Below, piece by piece: positions 9,935 to 22,484 of a stretch of 64,000 nt of DNA. The notes under the pieces are model-generated. The model worked only from the letters and a program-made list of their open reading frames with translations, did not search any database and had not been told where the DNA came from. This DNA comes from Druceiella hillmani (taxonomy: Eukaryota > Arthropoda > Insecta > Lepidoptera > Hepialidae). Where the stretch lies: the NCBI GenBank assembly GCA_039881145.1, contig JAYKKI010000090.1:7599501-7663500 (forward strand). Direction: 5' to 3'. Position numbers and translations under genes: made by a program. Numbering within the stretch: position 1 is the stretch's first letter; every line of letters starts with the position of its first letter.

Positions 9935-12085
9935 AGCCTTTTATTTATGGTACACAACTCACTGCTGTCATCATTTGTTATTAAAGCAACTTTCTTTTAC
10001 AAAAGTTTATTAAGACCAACATTACACCATCACAGATAAAGTATCTCAAAGATTTATATGATTAAAGTAATTTTTATTGACCAAATTATGACACAATTAC
10101 ACACAATACTCGCAAAAAAATTAATTTCTATTTTGGCGGAAAGTTCAGTATGATGAAGAGGGTAGTAAAATAATTTTCTGAAAATTTTAAATCAAAGGGA
10201 GAAAATAAAACGGACACTTTTTATGGTCTCCCATGTGTTTCGTGTCCACATCCATTTTTCTCATAAACCTTATAGCAGACTTGATAGTTGATATAGGGTT
10301 AGAGCATGTATTAGCTTAAAGCATGTATCACTCAAAAAACTTATAAACTTTTCTGGGGCCAAGAAAATACCGGTCCTATTTTTTATATTTCATGTCTCCT
10401 GTAGAGTATCATTGGTAGGAATGACCTATAATGATAAAAAACAATTTTATTTCCAATTTGTTGTGTGATGTTTATAGAGACGTTTGCAAATATATTTATT
10501 AGAAACTATTTGATGTAGGAAGAATAACTTTATAGTTATAGTGATAAATTATAATAATCCATATAAATCTTAGTATTTAATACTAATAAATGTTTTTTTC
10601 GGAAATGTTTGTTGAAGCAAGTAACATTAAAACACAATTCAATACTGTGATGCATTGTTTGAAATAGCGAGTTATAAGGCACAAAAATATATTTTTATTA
10701 AAAATTCTCTTCAGAGACGTATTGACAAGATACATAAAAACAATATATTAAATAGAATCGAATACAATTAAAGTCTGAAATGAAAAAAGTTAGTAAATAA
10801 TATGATGTATAAATAAATACTTAACTCATAAATAACATCCCATATCAATTTTCACCATTAGTTATATAAGAGTTATGAGTTGACATTTTCAATAAGATAC
10901 TTGTCTTACTTACATTACATATATTGTATTAAGTCGAAAATAATATTATTAAAATGACGATGTATCCTCTACTATCCACCACTTTCATACTGTCTATTTA
11001 TCTCCAACGTAGTCGGTAAAAGTGGTCGGTTCCACAAAACTTCATCGTACTATTAGTCCCACACACATATCAAACCACGAATCGTCATCCTCAACCTAAC
11101 ATTAAGTATTTATGCTCTAATACTTTATTCGAAAGGTTTCTCCTACTGAGATTGTCACTCTTAATTCCAAACACTAAGGTAGAAAAGGGAAATTTAGTAA
11201 GTTTTGTATTCAAATTTTATACTAACTGGGTTCTAGGATATTACCTTTTCATTGAATACGAAATAAAAGAGATATATTTAAGAAGCATTGTTTATTTAAG
11301 TATTTTTCACTAAAATATCCTTCTCCAATCGAAACACAAATTACTAAAGGTCTAGGTATGTTCGAACGCTTACACTGCTTACTTCGAAAATTATTTATTG
11401 ATCGAACGACAAAAAATAGAATCCACTGGATCCTGATACTCGAAAGTCTGTTTCGATAAATACAATAAATATTTGTTTGTAAATAATTCTAATCTCTAAT
11501 CTTTATGTCCCCTCTCATATAACCTCGACATGACCATATCATAATTAATATATTTCGTCCGTTTTCTGTTTAAAACAGACCGGCCAACATGGCGTTATAG
11601 AAAAAGATTACATTTTACAAGAGCTGATATTTTTTAAAATATAAAAAAAGAAACAATTCAGCGATTGACAATTGCGAAAGAGCAAAAAATTAAAAATATA
11701 AGTTATGTCACCATAAAACAAAAAAAATATGTGACAAACGCGAGTATATTATAATTGTGATATACCGAGGATTGTAAATAAGTAATAAAAATAACAAAAA
11801 ATATTGTTTACCCATTGTCTCAACTAATTAAAAATACATTAATTACAACAACTGAAATCTATCTCAAAATGAGTGTTTCCCTGTCGTCATATGAGTGTTT
11901 TTTCGATCTCTCCGAGTTAGACGTGGTTTTATTCGACGGCCCTTTCGGGCTTGTGTGTTTCGTGGCTCACAACGTTACATCTGCACGCAGAGTCTGGATA
12001 CAATCTGCATTTTATTTCATATTGTTGATTCAAAGAAATCTCTAAATATACCGTTTACAAACTATTATGAAAAATTACCCGATTT
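9935..12085. other. AT-rich noncoding stretch
   Basis: No gene recognised. The frames at 11815-12045 and 11895-12089 overlap each other in different frames and look like chance. Confidence 0.4.
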
Positions 12086-12620
12086 TTAGGGTTCCATCCC
12101 TCATAATTAAAAACAGAACCCTCCGTCGTCCCTCCATTTGTCTGTTAAATCCCGTTTTTTTAATAACGGCTTGAGATATTGAGTTTAAATCAATATTATA
12201 TATTGAGGCTATAGCCTCATATTGCTGTTAAAATTTCATGTTTTTGTTTCACTTTAAAGCGTATTTTTTATTCATGTGATGGTCTTACTCATTAATGATC
12301 AACCTTTCGGTCGAACTGTAATCTTGAAAGTCTCAATCATAATGAAAGATACTATAGCACAAATAAAAGTAAAAATCCAAAAATTAATGATTTCTTATTC
12401 TGTGTAGAATTATAATCTTTTTAATTCCTTCGTTTTAACGCCTGTGAAGGATGTAGTAGGCAATATATTTATGTTGGGAAAAATTAATATTTATGAATAA
12501 TTTAATATAAATACTATGTACTCTTAATATTTATAAGTGGCCAAATCCTCGGAGTACGAGTTCTACTCGTGCTTGAACACTCGTAGTACGAGTTCTACTC
12601 GTGCTCGATCGGTTTCTGTT
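12086..12620 (+). repeat. GGTTCCGTA-type lepidopteran interspersed repeat, decayed copy
   Basis: It begins with AGGGTTCCATCCCTC and GAACCCTCCGTCGTCCCTCC, close to the family's GGTTCCGTA...AACCCT...GTCCGTCTGTC opening. It continues with ATAGCACAAATAAAAGTAAA and GCCTGTGAAGGATGTAG. It ends in GAGTACGAGTTCTACTCGTG followed by CTCGATCGGTTT, a decayed form of GCGAGTCCGACTCGC...TTGGCCGGTTT. No protein is encoded. Confidence 0.6.
12556..12602. repeat. duplicated palindromic terminal motif
   Basis: ACGAGT-TCT-ACTCGT occurs at 12556-12570 and again at 12588-12602, 32 bp apart. Each copy is a perfect 6-bp inverted repeat with a TCT loop, at the end of the lepidopteran repeat. Confidence 0.85.
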
Positions 12621-13027
12621 ATGGAAAAATCAATACTTTTCATAACCTTAAAATCATGGTGGTTATTTAAAAAATTATACGATCTAGGATAATTGCTATA
12701 GTTGCTTTAAAACCTCTGCGTAGGCTTCGAAAACACAGTTTTTTCATAATTTAAAAAAAATTAGTTTCGGAAATAAGGGAGGTGCTTGTGAAATATTTTC
12801 TTTTGTAGTATCTCGGAAGATACGCCGTACAAATTTATGAAAAAATTTGTTGTAGCCCTTAGCCGTTTCGAACCATGACACACCATATACGGATTTTAAA
12901 AAAATTTTGAGTAATTTATTTGACCCACTTCAATTTAAATATAGCGCAAGTATATATAATTTACACGCAGTCAAGCGGTTTCCACGAAAAACTGTTTCGT
13001 TACAGAGACAGAGAGAGCCAAATTAAT

Positions 13028-13200
13028 GATAAGGGTTCCGTTTTTAGAGTTCCTTTGCCGAACTCCGCACAAGGAGGACCCATTCAACTTCCGTTTAAGT
13101 GTCCTTCCTTATAGTTTTGCCATGCCCGTCAGTCTGTTTATCTGTCTGAACATTACAGACGTGGACTATTAGTGCTATAAAGGTGAAATTAGCTTATTAA
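13028..13200 (+). repeat. second partial copy of GGTTCCGTA-type repeat
   Basis: AAGGGTTCCGTTTTTAGAG, then CCCGTCAGTCTGTTTATCTG, match the family opening. The tail is missing or unrecognisable. Confidence 0.5.
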
Positions 13201-14459
13201 AGCTGCTATGGTTTTGAATAGTCATAAAGCTTACAAAGTCCTGGAATATTTTTTTTTAAAAAGGTTCTTTGTGCTACGCAGGGGAATTACACCTAAAGTG
13301 GAGGAGATTTCTTTCTTGAATATCCCATTGCGTAGAATATTATTGAATAGTTCTTTTAAACATGTTGGAGGTATGTCATTATCAATTTTTTGATGCAGAG
13401 ATCTTGAACATCAGGCTTTAAATTGAGAATTAGAATTAGGTGTTTCCTACCTAATACCTCTACCTGGAATAAATTATTTAACTGAGTAGAAAAAACTTCG
13501 ACTAAGAAGCTGATAGACCATTTCGTTCGAAGTATTTGTGAAATTGCGTCGAATCTTCATGTAACCGATTTCGCAATCGGTATAGACAAAAAAATAAATA
13601 CGTTCCACCCCTAATGACCTACGACCTGATGCATTAATTTATAGTTGCTAAATAAAATATATATAATATAGAGTAATATCAAAATTAATAATTAAGTTAA
13701 AACAATTGAGAAAATATGCTGTTGGAAGAGTGAGAATAATTTATTATTTAGAAAATAGCCAAGAAGTAAAAATCTTCGGGGAATGAACACGATTATGGAA
13801 ATACGAAAAATGTGTTTGAAGAAATAGACGCGGAAATAACCGAGACGACATATAAATCGACTCGTATACGAGAAGATTAGGGAATATGGAAAAATATCCA
13901 TAAAGAAAAAATTATGATATAATGGAAGTATTTTGAGAATCTGAAAGACTTATTATAACGATTAGAATAAAGCTTTTTGTCACTCCTTTTACAACGAGAA
14001 AGGAGCGGTAAAAAGTTTATATGACAGTGTAGTGTTATTTAATACCATATACGAGTACGTAAAGTATATCGTAGACATGCAAATTGATCTATAGTATGGA
14101 AGGCACGATCGGATAAAATCCAGGTTCATTGATCGAATCGAAAGTACGATTTAAAGACTTTCAAAACAGGCAAGAATTTGTGAGAAACTTGAGTTTTGAC
14201 GATAGAAGTAATGATAACTCGGGGTCATTTTACAAGCATTCATTTTTTTAATTTCTTAAAAAAAATCCGATCTTGTTCTAAAAAATGGCAAACTTTTTAA
14301 ATTTTTAAAAATATTTATTGTGATCTAAATTTGCCTTTGAAAAATATCATAGGTCGTCGTTCACTGTTCTAACGTACTCGTATGTATGTAACATGTGAGG
14401 ATAAGCTGCAAATTGCAATTTTTCGCTGATTTCAGTGACTTCTTTTTATTGAACTCAGT
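13200..14459. other. noncoding stretch
   Basis: No recognisable gene. The frame at 13208-13393 starts within the preceding repeat's decay zone, and the minus frame at 13692-13901 is hydrophobic low complexity. Confidence 0.35.
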
Positions 14460-14530
14460 ATGAAAAAGATGAAATCCTTCTAGGATCACCTTTTTGTCGG
14501 TCGGTGTGTCTTTAATTATTTTTCTCTATA
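14460..14530 (+). repeat. short fragment of GGTTCCGTA-type repeat
   Basis: AAATCCTTCTAGGATCACC followed by TTTGTCGGTCGGTGTGTC corresponds to the family block 'CCTTATAGGATCACTTTGTCGTCTGTC'. Confidence 0.5.
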
Positions 14531-14534
14531 ATGG

Positions 14535-15845
14535 CAAGAGGTATAAAATTTTCGATTTTAGTTCTTTGTATATAAGAAAAACACCTACTCACTAAATTTT
14601 ACAATAATATAATGTAACTGTACGGCCTCAAGACGCGAGTACACTTGCACTTAATTATTTGTGTAGCCAAATATATCTGTTCACTGGAAACACCTACAAG
14701 CAGAATTGTAATAAAATAGGACTCCAGTCCAAGTCCTTTTTTGTACCCAAAATAATCGAAAATGATCCCTATTTGATTGTATTTTGTTTTATTTTATTTC
14801 ATTTAAAAAAAAATTAATCATTACTTTCTACTGAGATATCTCTTATTATCAGATTAACGGTTACGAATCCATTATTGATGCTACATTTTTTAAAATTGCT
14901 TATATTGAATATAGAATATGTTTCGTTTCCTGATCAAATTATGGTCTACTAATCTTCTTATAATCAACATGGGATTATAGTTACGTTAGCTAGGTTACAA
15001 TATTTATACTAAAAGTGACATTTTTGTCACAATTATTATGGGAAATAATTGTTTAAACAAAATAGATATACGATTTTTCCCACAAATTTTGTATGCGTAT
15101 TCAATGTCCACATTTTCATCAGCGGAGAATTTATTATATTAATTAAGTTAAATCTACGAAATTTGGGAATTTTTCATATAATAGTTTTACACGATAGTGT
15201 TTGCTTACTTCTCGGTCGCTAATGTTGACTGCAGTTTTCACTGAATAGATATCCTTTCGTTGAATTATGTCACAATACCACAACACTTTGCTTTTTTAAG
15301 TAATCGGAGCGTTTTCGATCTCACGACATGCTCGTTATATATTTGATTTGAACGCGTAACCCCATGTACCTATTGCAGCATTTTTACTTCGGCCGAACGA
15401 ATTTCACCATATTTCTTAAAAATAAGCTAACACTATGCATCACGCAGCAAATCAGGTCTCATGGCAGTCTTGTAAACTTTTCAAAGTGTCAGCAGCCAGG
15501 TAGTATTTACTAGATAGTCAAGGTCTCTATCAATGCCTATATCAGTCGTCGACAGAGAGACAAGTTATTTAAAGGGAGATACTTTGAGTGTCGGTGTATT
15601 TTCTATTGCTGTACTATACCCTATTTCTTCAGTACAACCAATTACACATTTCATGAATTCCGTTGTTGTCTTTCTAATTTCTAATCCATGTCTAACGATT
15701 TATTCCAACTATAATTTGAAGGCTTGTTGCAACCCTTTTTTAGCACGAAAATTTTATTTCTTGTTACGAATAAAATATCGCTATTATAATTTACAATATA
15801 TTACAACTGAAATTAGTATTTTTAGAGACCTCTTATGATCAATCT
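14535..15845. other. noncoding stretch
   Basis: No recognisable gene. The 101-codon frame at 15533-15838 is the longest chance-like frame here; it has no motif I know and no conserved counterpart in the window. Confidence 0.35.
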
Positions 15846-15849
15846 ACTT

Positions 15850-16120
15850 TTTAAATGCATGTAGCGGGTGAAAAGTTTAATGCAGCCGCATAACGAAGGG
15901 CAGGTAAATCATACCGTATTCGTTTACTTTTACCCGAGTAATTCTCTTAAGCTTTTCCTTTATCAGATAGAGCGAAACCACGCACTAAAGGATATGGGTG
16001 TCGGTAAACAACGGCCGGGTTAGCTCGCCATTATTTTGTATCGCCCAATAAGTTATGGGTGAAGTTGAATCGAGCGGTGCTCTTTCTTTCAAATCTACAA
16101 GTCCCCTTATATTTTATAAT
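15850..16120. other. unidentified GC-richer island
   Basis: A non-repetitive stretch with higher GC than its neighbours, including AACAACGGCCGGGTTAGC and CTTTATCAGATAGAGCG (GATA-type site on both strands). No frame or structure identifies it. It is a candidate regulatory or conserved noncoding element. Confidence 0.25.
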
Positions 16121-16560
16121 TTCATCTCATTTTTGTTTTGTACAGTATGAGAAAAATTTCTTACTTTTTCTAGCATACCATATATATGTTCATCCTAGTT
16201 CTTTCCAATCATAACTCTAATTATTACGCAAAATTTCTCACGGGCCAAACAGCAATACTTTTGAAACAACTAGTTTCTTAAACCAGGAAAATATCCTCGA
16301 TGTCTTCAAGGATGGATTGAAAAAATTCCACCTTTCCTAAACCTTAATCTCTTAGTTCTTTCTAGCGCTCGTTTTCTTTCTTTCTTCCAACTTAATTTAT
16401 GTCACATTTGTATTATTTTGTTTTAATTTACTGTTATTTTCATGTATTAATATTTCGATTTTAACGTTTATTACCTCAAAAAGAAAATGCAATTCTTATA
16501 AGATAATTATCATGTCTGTCAGTCTGTTTTTCATAGTCGTTTTTCTCGGAAACCTCTCAA

Positions 16561-16589
16561 CGTCGGATATCTTCTGAAGATATCCGACG
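16561..16589. repeat. perfect 14-bp palindrome with 1-nt centre
   Basis: CGTCGGATATCTTC (16561-16574), T, GAAGATATCCGACG (16576-16589) are exact reverse complements. It lies inside the lepidopteran repeat. Confidence 0.95.
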
Positions 16590-16610
16590 AAATATATTAC
16601 CTATTTCCGG

Positions 16611-16660
16611 AAATATTGAATTAAAAATTATGAAGAAATATTGAATTAAAAATTATGAAG
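16611..16660. repeat. 25-bp perfect tandem duplication
   Basis: The unit from AAATATTGAATTAAAA to TTATGAAG occurs twice in a row without change. Confidence 0.95.
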
Positions 16661-16874
16661 CATTTGGAAGCCTTAGGTTTGTAGGTAATAAGATTCTATA
16701 CGTAATCACTTTTGAGGTATGAAACGCGTTTTACGCCTATGAAATATAAAGTAGGCAATATGCTTACATTGTGAATAATTAATATATGTAAATAGTTTAA
16801 TAGAAATATTATGCGCACTTAAATGCCCATAAGTATACGAAACCCTCATATTACGTGTCCTACGCCTACTTTAT

Positions 16875-18155
16875 ATTTTTTTACTTCACATACGTCTTAT
16901 ATTTTCTGTCGCAACCTTACCTTACCAACCTTACCTAGTATCAAACCATTTAAAAATCTTTTTATGGTTGAGTGGAAGAAATTGCTTCTTTAGCAATATT
17001 TCCACCATATATACTATGTATTATATTTATCCAATAATTAAATAAGTATGCTGTTTTTATCAATTTTTTTACTTTTTGCGTTTAAAACATGTTTACAAAA
17101 CGTTTTATAGACTCATATCTTGCGAAGGAGATTTCGTATCATATACAAAACTTAATAATTTCTATTGCATTTTAAAAGTGGTCTTCAGTGGTCTCGTTTA
17201 TAGTTACGAGTAACCAAAATTGAAAAAAAATCGTTTTCATGTAAAACTTCTTCACGATTGGTTTCAACTGATAGAACTATGATCTTTTATGAAACCTCAT
17301 ACCTTAACTTATCTGTTTTGAGCGGTTACTTAAACTTTGGATTCAATTAGACTGATAATCGGTATACACAATCAAAACACGTGTATTTTAAAATTATTTT
17401 TCTGCCTTATCTTTTTCGTAATCTTCTTTTTATTGTTTTCAAAGACATATAATTTTGAAATTCAACGTTTTATAAAATGTAATTATTTTAGTGCATAATT
17501 TTAAGGATTTGCCATTCTTTTCATGTACAATGGATTACAGTACCTACAATCGATGTAAGTCATAGTGAATTTATAGTATTTTGGTTAATTGCAAGAGATT
17601 GCTTCTATGACAATGAGTTCGTTATAAATACATTGCGCTTAATTATTATGTTTGTGAAGATATATACACCGAAGGAATTTCACGTTCTCCTCGTTTAATG
17701 TATTCACGTGAACTTGTCTTGCGTAGTAAACTTCATTTGATCACTTGGTTTCATTTATTATAGATTGATTGCACCCACCGTAAATAAAGTCAGGAAAAAT
17801 CAAAAAGTGAAAGAGTTAGAAAAAAGGAATACACAGAGGATGCCCTGTTACAAAGACCAATAATATGATAAAATTATTTTAATTGATATGTCAAAAAGAC
17901 GACCTAAAAAACCTTAATAATCGACCTAAAAATACCAATTGCTCATGCGTAGAGATCCGTAGTTGTATATAACTTTTAAAATAGTTAATGCAAATTTAGC
18001 AAAATAATTTTAATTGAAGGTAATTAAATTACAATAACCTGTTTTTTAACAGTTTTTAATGCAGTCTCAGAGCTATTAATTACAAAAATATTCATTTATT
18101 TTTACGTAACTCTTTACTTGTGTATTTTTGTTTACTACCTGTACAAATGTTGATA
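16875..18155. other. AT-rich noncoding stretch
   Basis: Nothing recognised. Confidence 0.4.
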
Positions 18156-18159
18156 TAAT

Positions 18160-18420
18160 TTGGAACAATTGCATCAAAGGCCGTCATGTAACAGGGCAAG
18201 AAGGGCTTCCGAGATCATTACGACCGCGGACAAGGTTAAGTGCCGTGTGTCTATAAGTCCAACGCCCACAGTCGCACAGAAACCTCACGTAATTAGACAA
18301 AAGGCAGTTCGATGTATTTACGTGACTGATAACCACGCTGCCCCTCTACACACCAGTGCTTTTTACGCAAGCTTCAATCCCTATAGTTCAGAAAGTTTTC
18401 AGTACATCATTAATTCTTAA
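18160..18420. other. unidentified island with 86-codon plus-strand frame
   Basis: A frame runs 18160-18420 from a non-ATG start (about 84 codons after an early Gln/His-rich region) with a balanced composition rich in A, R, S and T. Base composition here is close to balanced, unlike both flanks. I see no domain, signal peptide or membrane segment. It could be an exon, a transposon relic, or conserved noncoding DNA. Confidence 0.25.
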
Positions 18421-18639
18421 GAAAAAAGAAAAGTTGTTTAGTAATAATCAAAAGATTATTGAAAAGTTTTTTTTAAATGTAGAATAACTTTCGAAATAAC
18501 TTGAGATTTTTGAGACTTAATATGACAATATCAAGGGATAGACGCAGAAATTTGTTTGAAGACAGCCTAGGAGTTCAGACTATTATAAAACTATAATGAA
18601 GATTGTTTACCTGTTCATTGAAGATACTAACAGACTATT

Positions 18640-18760
18640 TTGCAATGGAAAAGGTGGACGGTTCTGAGTCCCTAAAGATTACCTTAGATCACCAAGGTAT
18701 CAGTACTTCTGTCCGTCTGTCAGAGCCGTTTTTATCAGGAATCGTTTTATACGCAGAAAA
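18640..18760 (+). repeat. partial GGTTCCGTA-type repeat
   Basis: GGACGGTTCTGAGTCCC followed by TTCTGTCCGTCTGTCAGAGC matches the family's opening blocks. The rest is lost. Confidence 0.5.
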
Positions 18761-19197
18761 TCGGGACATGCGATAGATAAACGAAGAACGTGGGGCGCAT
18801 GCATAGAAAATAGTAAGAAGTGTAGTGAGTAGCTGTCTTTGATGTAACCCACGAAATGAATTATGTCATTTGTGGTGCAATAAAATTGTTGGTGACTTAG
18901 TTGAACTTGCGTTTTACGTTTTTCTTTTTAGATTTTACCTACAATTATTTTTATAGCTATTAAAAATTCACGATCACAAATTTCCCGCACAATATGTGTT
19001 ATAAATCTGTATAGGTTTATAAATAATTTTGGGGCAAGGAGAAATTATTTTAAATTTTTATTCATTTTTAAAAACGTGATAAATTAAAAAAAATATGTAA
19101 GTAACTATTACACGTTAGTAATTACAGCAAGTAATATAATTAACTATAGTTAAACGCATCAACTTTTGTAACAGACTAAACATTTCTTATATTTTTC

Positions 19198-19775
19198 TGG
19201 TTCCGTACTTCAAAAGGAAAAACTGAACCCATATAAGGTCACTCACGTATCTGTTTTTCCGCCTGTCATAGCCGATTTTCTCAAAAACTATGCGACTAAT
19301 TTACCCTATTTTATATAAGTTAGTACAAAACATATAAATATAGAGCACAAGTTAACTTTTTAAATTAATTATTTTGGAATTAAAAAGGTTTAAATAAAGT
19401 AGGCAGTAACCTTCTTTCCAATTATATATTACGTATCATCTGAAAGGACATATTATGACAAATAAAAAACATTTTCACAATTTAAAATTATATATTTCAA
19501 AACTTTAAAAAAAATACAGCAGAATAGAGCTTTCCTCGGTCTTTATTTGCGAAACTAGTGAACCAAAAACTACGAAAAAAACAGAGGTTGGTAAAATTTG
19601 ACTAGAAGATTATATAAAAATAATAACTTTATTCAAGATTTTATCATTTTCCAACTATGCACCATACTTTAACGCCTGTGATAGATACAGTAAGTAATAT
19701 TGTCACGTTGTGAAAAATTAATATTGTAAAAAATAAAATAGAAACGCTATAAATGTGGGCGTGTAAATTTAAATC
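19198..19775 (+). repeat. GGTTCCGTA-type repeat, longest recognisable copy
   Basis: It opens GGTTCCGTACTTCAAAAGG, then AAACTGAACCCATATAAGG and CCGCCTGTCATAGCCG. Later it has ACGCCTGTGATAGATACAG, GTTGTGAAAAATTAATATTG and TAGAAACGCTATAAATGTG, the same order as at 12440-12530. Confidence 0.65.
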
Positions 19776-19779
19776 GTAG

Positions 19780-21295
19780 TATTTTTTGTAACGCTAGTTG
19801 TATTCTACCCAAGCGGTAGAGACTGGGAGATACGCAACTATTAAATTAGAAGCTTATATTATAACCCGCTCATTAATTAATAATTTTTAGCAATTTTTTT
19901 CAATACTGATTTTAAATTATTTGCAATTTAGTAGTAGTGAAGTAATATATTATAATCATATGCTGGCGTGTCGAATTGTAACGTAGAGATGAACTAACTT
20001 TTTGTGTTACAAATCTATTACTTACCTAGATTGTTTCTGGTAAAAAAAAAGTTTTGAGATTTACCCCTTGATAGGAATCAATTAATAATAAGCAATTGTT
20101 TTTACAGCTCATAAAAACGTATGTAAACATTTTCACATAAGAATTGATAAGATGGAATCACTTTAGTGCCTGCTTGAATTTACACTTTCAAATTATAGCA
20201 TCCCATTAAGAAGATGGCAAATCTAGTTTAGTATTTTATAGCATATTAACCATATTTCTATAAGAAGCATGTAGGTGGTACGTTAATAGAGAGCAGGCCG
20301 AATATGGTATTGCTGGAGGTTCATAAATTTATTCGAAGGCCAGATGCTAATATTGATAAATATTTTTTTCAGCGCATGGAAAATATAGTTATAAGTTTAA
20401 AAACTATGGTTTATAATCTGTTTTTTAACCAAAGTAATTTAAATTATGTAAAGTAACAGGACAAGAGTTAATAACAACAGTTAAAGAAAGTAAGCAAACT
20501 GTGCAAAGCAAAGAGATTTTTACTTTGAAATTTTATGATTTTAGCGCAAATACGTCATTTCACCACATATGAAAAGGAAAAACAAACGGAACCCACACAA
20601 GATCAATTTAATAACTTAAAATTGAATATTTTGTTGATAATGCATATTATTCCGCATAATCTTCAACAGTACTAAAAAATAACATAATGAAGGAAGAAGT
20701 CAATTTTGTTAAAATTTCATAAATCGTGTGGAGCATCAACTGAAAGAGAAAGTTATATTGGTTCTAAAACTGTTCATTAGTATAAAATGTTAACAAAAAA
20801 CATGATCCCTCCAATCTCCGGAACTGCTGGAGTTAAAAGTATAAGAAAAAAAAACGTTACTAAAAATTTAACTGAATATTTCCGGGAAATGATTACATTG
20901 ATACCTTTTGGAAAACTCTCTCGTTATTGAAAGATATAATAGGCAAGGAAAGTATTTCCATGGAAGTACTACCAACTCTCAGATATTTACGTGCCTAAGT
21001 ATTTACGGAATTATCGTGGTCAGTGTTCAGCTCGTACTTCATAAGTTTTATGTACAATGCAATATTTTTAAGACAAAGAAAAATATGCACTTTACTACGA
21101 TTGAGAATAAAACTAACATTTAAGCTAGATTTTCTTTACAGTAGAAAAATAAACTTTCTATCGTAATACTGACATGTTACTCTTATTGCCACATTCTCAT
21201 TTCTTAATACACTAGTTTAAATTAACGTGAGAATGTAAGTTTTCCTTTGAAAATTAAAGTAGTATTTAAATTTTTGGAATATCTGGTAGTATTAG
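19780..21295. other. AT-rich noncoding stretch
   Basis: No gene. A short motif near 20570-20605 (AAAAACAAACGGAACCC) is another fragment of the GGTTCCGTA family. Confidence 0.4.
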
Positions 21296-21309
21296 TCTTC
21301 ATTCAGAAT

Positions 21310-21530
21310 CACAAGTCGTTTTTCGAAGGTCCGCGGGTCCCGGTCCGTTCTCAAGTTTTGTGAACTGTGATGGAATCACGCTCCGCCAACCGGTTTTTTA
21401 TGAAGGACGGCCATTTAATGAATGCACTGTGAATGCTGTGATAAACATTCATCCTGACAGTGAGATCGCAAACTTGCGTTCGCTCCGACTAATTCGAGAA
21501 TGGTGCCAGAGAAAGAAAGTATTGCCTTTC
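21310..21530. other. unidentified GC-richer island
   Basis: It contains GGTCCGCGGGTCCCGG and an open plus frame 21360-21620 (86 codons, GTG start) reading INIHPDSEIANLRSLRLIRE in its middle. I do not recognise it. The higher GC and balanced composition set it apart from the flanks, and an orphan exon or transposon relic is possible. Confidence 0.25.
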
Positions 21531-21809
21531 AGTAACAGAAAATCTGATAAATCTATGTTGGTAAATCTCAAAATTGATTTCATTATGTCCCAAAGTATCA
21601 TGTTATGGATGTTATATTAATTTAATTTATTTAAAGTTAACGAAAAACAAGAAAGGCTTATATATTAATAAGCAGATAATTATAAATGATTGGTTATACG
21701 AACGTACAAAATAATTCAAAGAAAAGGATAAGGTATATGTGATTATGAGGTAAAACTAATTTTGCTGGGAATATTTTTAAACAATTTTCAGGAATATGTA
21801 TCTCTAAAG

Positions 21810-22480
21810 AAAAAATGAAATCCTTATAGAATCACTCGCGTGTTCGTCTGTCACAGTTATTTTTCCCAGAAATTGTTTGACATACAAACTTGAAATTTAG
21901 CACGGTTGTAAGGCATATTAACCAGCACAAATCCGTCAAGCACTCACGGTGCTAGACCGTACATATTTCATTAACACTCAATAATATATATTTATAAGAA
22001 AATTTGAGGGAGGGATTGGTGGCAAATTAATTACTCTAAAAATTATAAATTTCATATAAGTGTGGGACAACGTTAAAAAAAATGAGTTACAAGGATATCA
22101 AGAATATTTCTTCCTAATTTTAAATACTATATCTTCAGACATATACCAAGAGACATGCAAAAGCAATATCTGCCTACCTATTTTCGAAATTATGAAAAAA
22201 GCACAGTTTAGAAGAAACGCAAAGGTCGCAGCATAACTATAACAATGATTCTAGATGTTATTTTTTATGAGACATTTGCGATATTTTACGTGTCTACTCT
22301 ATTTAATAGTATTAGATATAATTAAATATTTAGCTCGAGGAAGTCGTTATTAATGATGACTTGTAGACTTGTGATAACGATTATTCTAGGTCATAAATAA
22401 TACGCCATGTTTTTTGACATATGAAAAATATAGTAGGCTATACAATTAGGCTGTGAAAAATAAATACTTTAAGATTTTTT
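21810..22480 (+). repeat. partial GGTTCCGTA-type repeat
   Basis: AAATCCTTATAGAATCACTC, GTTCGTCTGTCACAG and TTGAAATTTAGCACGG follow the family opening. TATAGTAGGCTATACAATTA and GGCTGTGAAAAATAAATAC near 22430-22475 match its later part. Confidence 0.5.
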
Positions 22481-22484
22481 TTGT

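Larger units (their letters stand above)
16490..16870 (+). repeat. GGTTCCGTA-type repeat, partial copy with internal palindrome
   Basis: Family blocks in order: CATGTCTGTCAGTCTG, TTTTCTCGGAAACCTCTC, ACGCCTATGAAATATAAAG, AGTTTAATAGAAATATTATG, and a closing ACGAAACCCTCATATTACG. Confidence 0.6.
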
